The notes below the pieces were generated by a model. The model was not told the DNA's origin. It did not search any database and saw only the letters and a list, made by a program, of their open reading frames with translations. 32,554 bases of DNA from a virus, in the IMG/VR virus record IMGVR_UViG_3300023278_002732, positions 1 to 32,554 of that record; one strand, given 5' to 3'. Below are positions 1-8,100 of the stretch, piece after piece. Position numbers and translations under genes: made by a program. How positions within the stretch are numbered: position 1 is the stretch's first letter; each line of letters begins with the position of its first letter.

Positions 1-372
1 TCCAATATTATATGGAACCGGCATAAAAACTTTTTTAATATTGCCACCATCATCACATGCCTTAAAAGTTTGAACTATGCTAACCTTTCTTGTTGGATCA
101 TATTGAAGAGAATTCATCTCAAAAGACATTCTTGGTAACGAAATTTGAGTCGCCTTGTTTAATTCTGGTTGTTGTTGGATTCTCGCTAAAAACTTTTGTA
201 TTGGTCCATATGCAATAGGAACTCTTATATCACTTGCATTATTACCATTTTTATCTTCATGGCGAATATGAATTTGATTAAATAGCGTTCCGAAAGATAT
301 AATAGTCTTTCTTATAATTTCGTGATAGTAATATGTTCCTAGCGTTTTTCTATACCCGTTTATTCAAAACAT
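1..372 (-). CDS. gp15: gp15-like tail sheath stabilizer / tail terminator, 5' part, with in-frame TGA at codon 3
   Basis: The reading runs off the left edge of the window. From 363 down to 1 the frame is open for 121 codons and includes the peptides KTLGTYYYHEIIRKTI, FGTLFNQIHIRHED and SLPRMSFEMNSL. This pattern and the position directly after gp14 match T4 gp15, which caps the tail tube and sheath and joins the tail to the neck. The natural start is ATG at 370-372, 28 nt after the gp14 stop, but its third codon is TGA (364-366), giving M-F-stop before I-N-G-Y-R. No ATG, GTG or TTG restores the frame before the conserved region; the next in-frame ATG is the Met of PRMSF, far inside. This could be an assembly or sequencing error, a nonsense mutation, or an unusual AUA start. 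The family call is fairly sure; the state of the start is not. Confidence 0.72.
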
Positions 373-399
373 TTTTAAATCAACTTTATGATATGATGA

Positions 400-1848
400 T
401 TAATAATCACCAAAAGGATTTGACTCTGAAAAATCTACAATAAGATCTGCTTCTTCTTCAATTTCGTCATTTTGACTGTATTTATCATAAGTATCTGTTT
501 GCTCGTATTCTTTAACACTATAAAGAGCTCCAGATTCTGTCCCAATAATTGTTTCTCCTGCAAAAAATGCTTTTTGAGTTGATCCAACACCAACATTAGA
601 AATTTTAAGAATTTTGGTATCTGTATCCCAATCTTTAACTCTTGCTCTAGTTTCAGATCTAGATCCTCTTACAATTTCATTAAACAAATATGTTCCAATA
701 CCAGTAAGTCTTTCTGGATTTGCTATGGTTACTGTTGGAGTAGATGTATATCCAAATCCTGGATTTGATATGTATATTGCCTTTACTCCAACATCAGATC
801 CAATTGCACCAATAGAAGCAATTCCAACAGCAGTTTCTCCCACACCACTAATAGCAATTTGACCAGGTGTAGAAATTGTTATAATAGGAATAGTTCCGTA
901 ACCAACACCACCATCAGTTACAGTAAATCTAACTAGTCCATTAAATGTTGTTTCAATAGAACAAGTTGCAGCTGCACCTATTCCACCTCCACCAGAAATA
1001 GTTATGATTGGTGAAACTGTATATCCTGCTCCAGCATTCGTTAAATAAATTCTTTCAACAGAACGAATTCCTCCACTAACTGTTGTTATTGCAACCGCAG
1101 TAGCTCTGTCCCCAGATAGTCCAGTGGGAGAACTGCTTATAGCAACAATTGGTGCTGAAATATATCCACTACCATCATTATTCAGAAAAATTTGTTTTAT
1201 ATATCCAGAATTAACTGATCCTTGAATAGATGCAATTGCTGTTGCAGTTCTGCCTACACCAATTAATTTTAGTGTTGTAATATATCCTTCTTCTTGAACT
1301 TGAGTATCTATCTCTTCAATAGAAGTATCAATAATTTCATCTTGATATTCAAATAATTCACATTTTAATTCATAAACATAATTTTTACCCAATTGATAAA
1401 ATGGATTTTCGTGTTCTACAAATTTTACTTCAAATATTCTTTGTCCAAGTGGAAAATAAACTAAATCTCCTTCTTCTGGTCTAGTTGATAAAATAACTTC
1501 TCCTTCTCCTGTTCCATCATCCAAAGCTCCCAAAAATGGTGCAATAAAATCTTCAAATCTCTCTTTAGATATTGTAATTAATAATTCATCTCTCAAACTC
1601 ATTCCAAATTTTGTAAGAATATCACCTGCTCCAGAATATCCATCATAAGTATTGACATATGCTTCTATTGCAAAATTATCATCAAACCTTGAAGTTTGAA
1701 CTTCTTCTATTACTGTTTTTTTATTTACAAATTTTCTTGGAATATAAACAACTTCAACACCATACATCCTTAACTGTTCATTTATTAAGTCCTGAACTAA
1801 TCTCTGTTCAGAAGAAGTTCCTTGTAGAAAAAAGGGATTAAGTGCCAT
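400..1848 (-). CDS. gp14: gp14-like neck protein (head completion) with glycine-rich beta-repeat insertion
   Basis: T4 gp14 joins gp13 in the neck ring that connects the filled head to the tail. The N-terminal 190 residues (opening MALNPFFLQGTSSEQ, then a conserved VVYIPRKF strand) are the recognisable neck-protein part. Residues about 190-400 are an insertion of repeated strands with G-x-GY cores at about 226 (GSGYISAP), 270 (AGAGYTVSP), 313 (GVGYGTIP) and 361 (GFGYTSTP), a period near 45 residues. After these come a G-E-T-I / WD-x-x-TK-x-LK module and an acidic tail ending NPFGDY. At 482 residues it is much longer than T4 gp14 (256). The start ATG at 1848 shares its A with the gp13 stop (TAATG), so the two are probably translationally coupled. 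The repeats are probably surface-exposed beta structure (inference). Confidence 0.88.
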   Translation of the reverse strand: MALNPFFLQGTSSEQRLVQDLINEQLRMYGVEVVYIPRKFVNKKTVIEEVQTSRFDDNFAIEAYVNTYDGYSGAGDILTKFGMSLRDELLITISKERFEDFIAPFLGALDDGTGEGEVILSTRPEEGDLVYFPLGQRIFEVKFVEHENPFYQLGKNYVYELKCELFEYQDEIIDTSIEEIDTQVQEEGYITTLKLIGVGRTATAIASIQGSVNSGYIKQIFLNNDGSGYISAPIVAISSSPTGLSGDRATAVAITTVSGGIRSVERIYLTNAGAGYTVSPIITISGGGGIGAAATCSIETTFNGLVRFTVTDGGVGYGTIPIITISTPGQIAISGVGETAVGIASIGAIGSDVGVKAIYISNPGFGYTSTPTVTIANPERLTGIGTYLFNEIVRGSRSETRARVKDWDTDTKILKISNVGVGSTQKAFFAGETIIGTESGALYSVKEYEQTDTYDKYSQNDEIEEEADLIVDFSESNPFGDY

Positions 1849-2690
1849 TATCCAATAAAGTCATATGGGGGAAGTTCATAATCCATTGCCATTCTCTTCA
1901 TGATCTCATCAACTTCTCTTTCAGCATCTTCATATATTTCTCTACCATTAAGTTCAATACCTCCAGGAAGTTTAACTCCTCTAAACTTAATAAGATTTTG
2001 TCCCCATTGTCTTTTAACTAATGCGGTCAAATATTTTTTCAAGAAACTATCATTATAAACCTTTGTAAAATCATTAGGATCTAAAATTCTGTAACAGTCT
2101 AATACAATAAAATTTCCTGCAGATTGTGCTCCCCAATCAATATCCAAGTATAGACGATTCTGTCTTTTATTAAATCGAATTTGTTTATCTGTTGTAAGTA
2201 AAAAATCAATATCTTCAAGATATGACTTAACCATAGCATATTGTAAAAGTTCAACCGAGTTGAAATAATATAAATCGTTTAAAAAGAGTTGATACTTAAT
2301 ACTAAACATTCCTCCAGAAATGGAACTAGTGTCAAATTTAAATGCTTTTTCTATACCTATTACAGAATCTGGAACTTGTATATAATTTGATGTCTCATAA
2401 AAATTAAAAGATGTAGATCCATACCCAGTTATATTTGAAGTTCCAGTCGTTGTTACAATTCCAACTCCGTTGGTATTTTTAGCAGAACCTCTATCAATAT
2501 CTGATTGTTGTATTTTATACTTTAAATACATTCTCTCAACGCCATCAAAGTGGCGCTCATGGAAGTACTGAAGGGCATCGTCGACTAAATCATCTACTTG
2601 ATCATCATCAACATTAATTTCCAACACAGGCGCTCCTAGGCGCCTTAGACAGTAATCAATGAGTTCTTGTCTACTTGCTGGTTTAGCCAT
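1848..2690 (-). CDS. gp13: gp13-like neck protein (head completion)
   Basis: This is the partner of gp14 in the T4-type neck. It is 280 residues long (T4 gp13 is 309) and begins MAKPASRQELIDYCLRRLGA followed by a PVLEINVDDDQVDDLVDDALQ acidic helix, which I recognise as the typical cyanophage gp13 N terminus. The C-terminal part has aromatic and charged strands and ends in an acidic helix with ELPPYDFIG. A purine-rich GAAGAG ribosome-binding site lies 8-10 nt before the ATG, inside the 3' end of the upstream 70-residue gene, with only 5 nt between the two genes. The stop overlaps the gp14 start by one base. Nothing looks broken. Confidence 0.9.
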   Translation of the reverse strand: MAKPASRQELIDYCLRRLGAPVLEINVDDDQVDDLVDDALQYFHERHFDGVERMYLKYKIQQSDIDRGSAKNTNGVGIVTTTGTSNITGYGSTSFNFYETSNYIQVPDSVIGIEKAFKFDTSSISGGMFSIKYQLFLNDLYYFNSVELLQYAMVKSYLEDIDFLLTTDKQIRFNKRQNRLYLDIDWGAQSAGNFIVLDCYRILDPNDFTKVYNDSFLKKYLTALVKRQWGQNLIKFRGVKLPGGIELNGREIYEDAEREVDEIMKRMAMDYELPPYDFIG

Positions 2691-2695
2691 TTTTT

Positions 2696-2908
2696 CTACT
2701 CTTCAAATTTTTTAGATTTTTTCAATTCCTCATACTTATTTTGAAGTTCTAGATTTGCTTCTAGAAGTTGACTTTTTTCTTGATCAAAATCTTCAGATAA
2801 AGTTTGGAGTTTTGCTTCTAATAAAATGTTTTGATTTGTTACCGATGCTAATCTTTGATTATATAATCGCATTAAGATATTAACATCTACTTCACTATCT
2901 TTTGTCAT
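2696..2908 (-). CDS. small coiled-coil protein of the structural cluster
   Basis: This is a 70-residue, highly charged protein. Residues 15-68 show heptad-like spacing of Leu/Ile/Val (LYNQRL, NILLEAKLQTL, QLLEANLELQ) with many E/K/Q, predicting one long coiled coil; it ends KKSKKFEE. It has no signal peptide or membrane segment. It lies 3 nt after the fibre-like gene and 5 nt before gp13. A GGAGG sequence in the last codons of the upstream gene is 13 nt before its ATG, a slightly long spacing. The position suggests a minor virion or assembly protein, for instance a chaperone or a fibre-attachment helix, but the function is not known to me. Confidence 0.7.
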   Translation of the reverse strand: MTKDSEVDVNILMRLYNQRLASVTNQNILLEAKLQTLSEDFDQEKSQLLEANLELQNKYEELKKSKKFEE

Positions 2909-2911
2909 AAG

Positions 2912-4642
2912 TTAAAATGTTCCTCCATCCAATGTAGATGTCCAAGTTGGTTTATTTGTATATATGATTGTTGCTGATATTGGTATTTGAACCAGATCCT
3001 CTATTGATCCATTACTACCTTCTTTTCGTAAATTATAAGTATTAGTAAATACTCCTTCAACTCCAACTAATACTAAAGTTGAAACTGTTCCACCAACCTT
3101 AACAACACCATAAGCATTTGTAGTGTCCTGTTTAATAATATCTCCAACAGAAACAGTTACTGATGACCCAAGTACTAAATTAACTTCAGTAATCGCAGTC
3201 AAAATTTGTTTTGACGTGATTGTTGGGGATGATGGATCATTAGTAGATCTCTGAAGACCAGTGTCATCAAAGAAAACTACACCATTAGTACTAAAATCTC
3301 CCGATTGGTAGTAAATACCTTTAACATCTAAGAAACCTTTTGTTCCGCTTACAACACTATTAGTAATAGAAGAGTCGGGAACATAAGTCCATCTCCTGCT
3401 ATCATCTGCATGTGTTCCATCAGTTAAAGTTGTAACAGTGCTATCTGCAATAGAACTATCATCAAATCCAAAGAAACCTGTCTTGTTATTTGAAGTTCCG
3501 CTACTGGTATTATAGTTAAAAGCAATACCACGATCAGTATTGGTGTCAAATGCGTGAGTAACTGTTAATTGTGTGGTTGTTGAAATTCCTGGAGAAATAA
3601 TGACATCAGTTAGGGTAATAATTTGATTGACAGTATCATATGCAGTAACCGTATTAATCCCAGATCCTGACAATGCAGCACTACCACTTATAACATCACC
3701 AGTATTAATTCCTACAACAGAATCTAATCTGATTGTGCCTACACCAGCGACAACAGTTGTCATTACTGTTCTGACGCTAGTTACATCTCCAAGAACAATA
3801 ATAGCATCGTTAATATCAACAGTTGTTGAATTTATTGATGTTGTTGTGCCATCAATTTGAAGATTTCCTTTAATAATAACAGTCCCATCATTACTCAATC
3901 CATCTGGATATGGGTCCAAATAAAGTTCACTGCCAGAAATGGTTGATATTACATTATTTTCAATTTTAACCTGATCAAAAATTGCATATCCTCCAATATT
4001 GAGCGCACCACCAACATTAAGATTCTTCTCAATTCCAACACCACCTTCAACAACTAGGGCACCAGTATCCTTGTCGGTTGATTCGGTAACATCACCAATA
4101 TTAATTGCTACACCGTTTGCAAATGCCCAGTCAGCGCCTTCAATTTCAAATCTATCATCAGTTGCTTCATCGTAGCGCATCGCTACATTTTTATCGTCAC
4201 CAAAAGTTAAGTATGTATTATCCGGAATAATAATACTACCAATACCAGTAGGATCAATAATAATATCACCATCAGTATTAGTTGATGATAATGTATTTAC
4301 ATCTAATCTTAAATTGTCAACATTCCATTGATCAACTTTTAACGATGATGAACTATCGTTAGTATTCGTTGCTGGTGCAAGAACTGCAACAACACCATTA
4401 TCACTATTTCGTGTGTTAGAAACACCTGCAACAGTCCCTGGTTGATGCTCCATCATGGAGGTATAATAGTATCCTCCAACAGGATTTACATTATTACCAT
4501 CATCTCCAGCAAAAATTCTATCTTTATATTGATTAATGCCACCATAACTTCCAATACCAGTTACGTATGCTAATTCACCCCAATTTAGACTAGAAGGTTT
4601 GTTAGTACCCGAGGACCTTTTGATCCTGATAATACTTGCCAT
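2912..4642 (-). CDS. tail-fibre-like virion structural protein
   Basis: This is a 576-residue protein. The N terminus (IIRIKRSSGTNKPSSLNWGE then LAYVTGIG) is the short module that opens many phage fibre and receptor-binding proteins. It is followed by GDDGNNV and GGYYYTSMMEHQPG. Residues about 200-290 carry the repeated strand series GALVVEGGVGIEKNLNVGG, then GNLQIDGTTTSINSTTV and DINDAIIVLGD, which is characteristic of triple-stranded beta fibre shafts in cyanomyoviruses. The low-complexity S/T/G/D/N-rich composition fits an exposed trimeric fibre. It begins directly after the stop of the 75-residue gene, with GGGGGAA as ribosome-binding site. Its role in adsorption is inferred from composition and position; it cannot be assigned to one T4 gene. 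Confidence 0.75.
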   Translation of the reverse strand: MASIIRIKRSSGTNKPSSLNWGELAYVTGIGSYGGINQYKDRIFAGDDGNNVNPVGGYYYTSMMEHQPGTVAGVSNTRNSDNGVVAVLAPATNTNDSSSSLKVDQWNVDNLRLDVNTLSSTNTDGDIIIDPTGIGSIIIPDNTYLTFGDDKNVAMRYDEATDDRFEIEGADWAFANGVAINIGDVTESTDKDTGALVVEGGVGIEKNLNVGGALNIGGYAIFDQVKIENNVISTISGSELYLDPYPDGLSNDGTVIIKGNLQIDGTTTSINSTTVDINDAIIVLGDVTSVRTVMTTVVAGVGTIRLDSVVGINTGDVISGSAALSGSGINTVTAYDTVNQIITLTDVIISPGISTTTQLTVTHAFDTNTDRGIAFNYNTSSGTSNNKTGFFGFDDSSIADSTVTTLTDGTHADDSRRWTYVPDSSITNSVVSGTKGFLDVKGIYYQSGDFSTNGVVFFDDTGLQRSTNDPSSPTITSKQILTAITEVNLVLGSSVTVSVGDIIKQDTTNAYGVVKVGGTVSTLVLVGVEGVFTNTYNLRKEGSNGSIEDLVQIPISATIIYTNKPTWTSTLDGGTF

Positions 4643-4870
4643 TTAAAAATTTCCCCCGTTGATGTCTAAATTCTGTGTTGCCCCTGGTGTCAGGGTTAAT
4701 GTAGCGTCCCATTTTCTGGTAGAACCATTATAAACAAGAACCATCCCATCAAGTAAATTTGTTGCATTAACATCACTAAGTTCAGACAAAGACAATCCTT
4801 GAGCACCCGCGAGTGAAGATATAACCTTTATAGCGGGTTGTTGTCCTACTCTGACCTTAATTTCTGCCAT
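4643..4870 (-). CDS. small conserved structural-cluster protein
   Basis: This is a 75-residue protein starting MAEIKVRVGQQPAIKVISSL. Its second half (SLSELSDVNATNLLDGMVLV, then YNGSTRKWDATLTL) has the L-S-D-V-x(5)-DGMVLVYNG...W pattern that recurs in phage fibre-domain and fibre-associated proteins, where it forms a short beta unit. It is likely a minor virion or fibre-tip component and abuts the fibre-like gene with no intergenic base. It is the first gene behind a late promoter (TATAAATA on the minus strand, 27 nt upstream). No clear Shine-Dalgarno sequence is visible. Its function is inferred only from the pattern and context. Confidence 0.72.
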   Translation of the reverse strand: MAEIKVRVGQQPAIKVISSLAGAQGLSLSELSDVNATNLLDGMVLVYNGSTRKWDATLTLTPGATQNLDINGGNF

Positions 4871-4896
4871 TTATAAACAGTTCAGGATCTAAAATA

Positions 4897-4904
4897 TATT
4901 TATA
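4897..4904 (-). promoter_or_regulatory. T4-type late promoter upstream of the 75-residue gene and fibre-like gene
   Basis: The minus strand reads TATAAATA, the exact T4 late -10 consensus recognised by the gp55 sigma factor with no -35 element. It lies in a 74-nt intergenic gap, 27 nt before the ATG. It should drive the fibre-like protein, gp13, gp14 and gp15. Confidence 0.75.
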
Positions 4905-4920
4905 CTTCATCAAATCCAAT

Positions 4921-4945
4921 AGATTGAATAATTTCTTATTAATCT
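4921..4945 (-). terminator. intercistronic hairpin with GAAA loop after the 74-residue gene
   Basis: On the minus strand AGATT-AATAA-GAAA-TTATT-C-AATCT folds into a 10-bp stem with one bulge and a GAAA tetraloop, starting at the last base of the stop codon. No U-tract follows, so it is more likely an mRNA-stabilising or processing hairpin, or a weak terminator, just ahead of the late promoter. Confidence 0.4.
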
Positions 4946-5169
4946 TACTTGGACCCATTTATAAGTTCTCTCAGTAAAAATTTAATTTCATCAATATCAT
5001 TTTTAATTTTTTCCAACTCATTCCTATCCTTTTGTTTTTGTTCTTTCAATCTTTTATATTGAAGATATCCAGACTTGTCACTATTGAGAATTGCACCTGT
5101 ATTGCGATCCCTAAAGAGATTATTTTGCCCATCAACTGGTATCAAATTATCGTTAGAAAAATTATTCAT
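4945..5169 (-). CDS. small coiled-coil protein downstream of the DUF4815 protein
   Basis: This is a 74-residue protein. The first half (NLIPVDGQNNLFRDRNTGAI, then LNSDKSGYLQYKRLK) is a compact conserved segment I have seen in marine T4-like phages. The second half (KQKDRNELEKIKNDIDEIKF, then LLRELINGSK) is a charged heptad helix, probably coiled coil. It lies 4 nt after the DUF4815 stop with no visible Shine-Dalgarno, so translation may be coupled. It is probably a minor virion protein. The CATAAATA just before it overlaps the upstream stop codon and is too close to be its promoter. Confidence 0.72.
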   Translation of the reverse strand: MNNFSNDNLIPVDGQNNLFRDRNTGAILNSDKSGYLQYKRLKEQKQKDRNELEKIKNDIDEIKFLLRELINGSK

Positions 5170-5173
5170 ATAT

Positions 5174-8100
5174 TTATGCTAAGGCAATGCATCTAAAATC
5201 TTTAAGTTTGACTGGAGTTGATTCATTTGTGGAAGACATTACAATTTTAATTGAAAATCCATTAAATTGATCAAGATTATTTGCACTAAATTGGTATTCT
5301 GTGAATCCAAATATATCATTAGGTGTTACAAATGCATCTGCTTTACCACTATTTTTAAATGGGTCAATAACAAGATCTCCAAATCCATCACCATCAGTAT
5401 CAAGTAAATTATCATATCCTGGAAATAATGTATAACTTTGTGGAATATCAGTAGAGTCTGCTTTAAATAGTCTGTAAAGAACTCTAAAATCTGCAGTTTC
5501 TTGTCTGTTTGCAGCAATAAGAACTCTTAAACTTGTTGCTGGTTGAGACAGGGAAATAATCTGAGTTACAAAAATCCCACCATGTGGATCCCCATTAATT
5601 TTATTTGATCTAGAATCATTCACATAATCATCAATAGGATTATTAGACCTATTTCTACCAAGAATAAAGGTTGCATTTTGAATATCCATTACCGGTGATA
5701 AATTTTCATCCTCACTTTTAAATTCAACTTTTAATGATAGTGACTTATTAGATGGTAAAGTGGTCAGTCTTGTAGTCTCATTAATTTTAGAAGCAACCAT
5801 TCTTACTGTTGGGAAATGAATAGTTGTGTTTAATTGAATAGGATCAAACCCTTGATCAAGGAATGAAACTTCTTGTCCTCCAGCACTAGTTCCAGAAATA
5901 GTTCTAATTTGAGATGATGTAGCAGTTCCTTTACCCGGTGTAATTATATTAAATAGAGGTTCAATAGAACTAAACTGGTGATTTTGAGAAACATTAACAA
6001 TATTTCCACCAAATCCTGTTTGTGCAGAAAAATTAAGCATTGAAGCACCACCAGATCTATTGGTTGGTAATGTCCTATCAAATTCTAAGAAATAATTATC
6101 AATATTTGAACTTTCAAAATTGTAGTATGAAGATGGTATATCATGTGTTTTATTAATTCTCATTAAAGAAACACCATTAACCTCATATGGTTGTATAAAC
6201 TCTCCAGAACCATGTGCAGTTTTAACACTATTATTTAAAGATCTGCCATCAATAGTAAGAGTTCCAGCATCACCAGAAACTTGTGTAATATTACTATATG
6301 ATATAACTTCATTTTGCATTAATGCATATCCACGACTAGTGGATATACCTTCAAATGTTCCAAATATAGTTGTATTTGCAACTGATACAACAGTATCATT
6401 TATTCCAAGTCCAGCAGTCAGTGATGTTTTTTCTCTATCTGGAAGAACATTAGTTATTTCAATTTTATTATTTCCACCATGATGTGCATGATTGTATTGT
6501 TTGACTCTAAAAATATTTCCAGAATATTTGGATTCAATAAGACTTGATGTTCCATTTACAGTTGCACCACTAGTTGTTCTTGATGCCTCGGAATTGGGAT
6601 TTGTATAGTACACAATTGATGTAGTATTTGTAAAATTTTCTCCTTGAACATTTGTTAAATAGATTGCATTGGCGGCACCTATTGTTTGAACTCCAAATTT
6701 TGCTTCACTTCCAGATCCTACGCTACTTGTAGTTATTCCTAATATTTCACCATTTACATAACCACTACCATTACTTGTGATTGAATATGTTCTTATTGAT
6801 CCATTCAAGAATTGGATAGTTGCTTGTGCTCCAGTTCCTTTACCTGTAATGGAATATAAACTAACTCCAGTATACGTTCCTGCTGAATAACCAGAACCAA
6901 CCGTAACTACTGTTGAAACTCCAATCGGTCCACCAAGATTTTCAACAATACCGACAATACTTGGACTACTTCCTTGTCCTATTTTAGTTCCAGGAATCAC
7001 AGCAGCATTAAGAGTTCCAGAAATTGGAAGTTGTAATTTTCTTGGAAGACCTTCTATTGGATTATTTTGTAGTGTAGCAGTATTTGTTCCACCTGGAGTA
7101 ATGTCTGTATTATAAAAAGTCACTGTTCCAGAAGGAACAAATTTTGCTTTATACAGCTTAAATGTTAAGTCTTGATATTGACTAGCCGTCCAAATAGTTC
7201 CATTCTGAGACTTAAACAAGCTACCACCAATATATTGTTTTGTAACAACTACATTTTGAACATCTGGTAGATTTTTTGTTCTAACTGTCTTTTGACCCAT
7301 AGTAGCGACCCACATTTCATAGGCATCTGATGCGGGAGAAAGAATTACAATTGCATATTCTTTTCCTGATTCTAGATATACCGGAGATGAAAATTTAATA
7401 TTTGTTGGTATTGGTTCAAAAGGATCTGCATCATTAATTTTAATTTGATCTGGATTTAATGCTATTTGAGTGTAATCTTGAACTAAATTTGAAGTTGGAG
7501 TTCCCAATTCAACTGTTCTAAGTTCTATAAAAATCTTAGCCGTAGGATCTTTTGTTGCAAAATATAAATCAAATGAAGTCAAGAAAATTCCCTTGTCATC
7601 AACAGTAAATGATTGTGCAAGTGGATCTCTATGAGGTGCCTTTATTTCAACTTGAACCTCTGTTGGTTTAGATGCTGGTTTTGGTGGGTTTCTAACTGCA
7701 ACTCTACTTGTTTCTTGAGTTAAAATTGTTCCAGATCCACTATATGATCCTACAGATTCACTAGCAAATACTGTTGATCCTGGAAGTGGTGTAACACCTG
7801 GTGGAACTGCAGTAACTTTTACAGTTTTTGTTCCACTAGTAACTTTATATGGTGGAGGCGGATTTGAATTTGGATCTCTAAAGAAGAAACTTGCGACAAT
7901 ATCTCCCCAATTATCTGATACTAATTCTGCTCTTGTTATTGTTGCAACAGCACCACTTGTTTCCCCAATAACTGTGGCATCTTTTGTCACATATCCATAG
8001 AATTTTTCTTCAGTTGCAAGAGTTCTTACACCAAAATTAATCAATTTTGATGTTGCAGAATAAGAAGTTCCAGGAGCTGGTCTAGTTTTATCATAAGGAT

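Noticed and set aside
614-862. Plus-strand ORF inside gp14
   Set aside because: It is an antisense shadow of the AT-rich, Gly/Thr/Ile-rich coding strand; no ribosome-binding site and no protein-like pattern.
5171-5178. CATAAATA near the 74-residue gene
   Set aside because: It overlaps the DUF4815 stop codon and lies 2 nt from the ATG, too close to act as that gene's late promoter.
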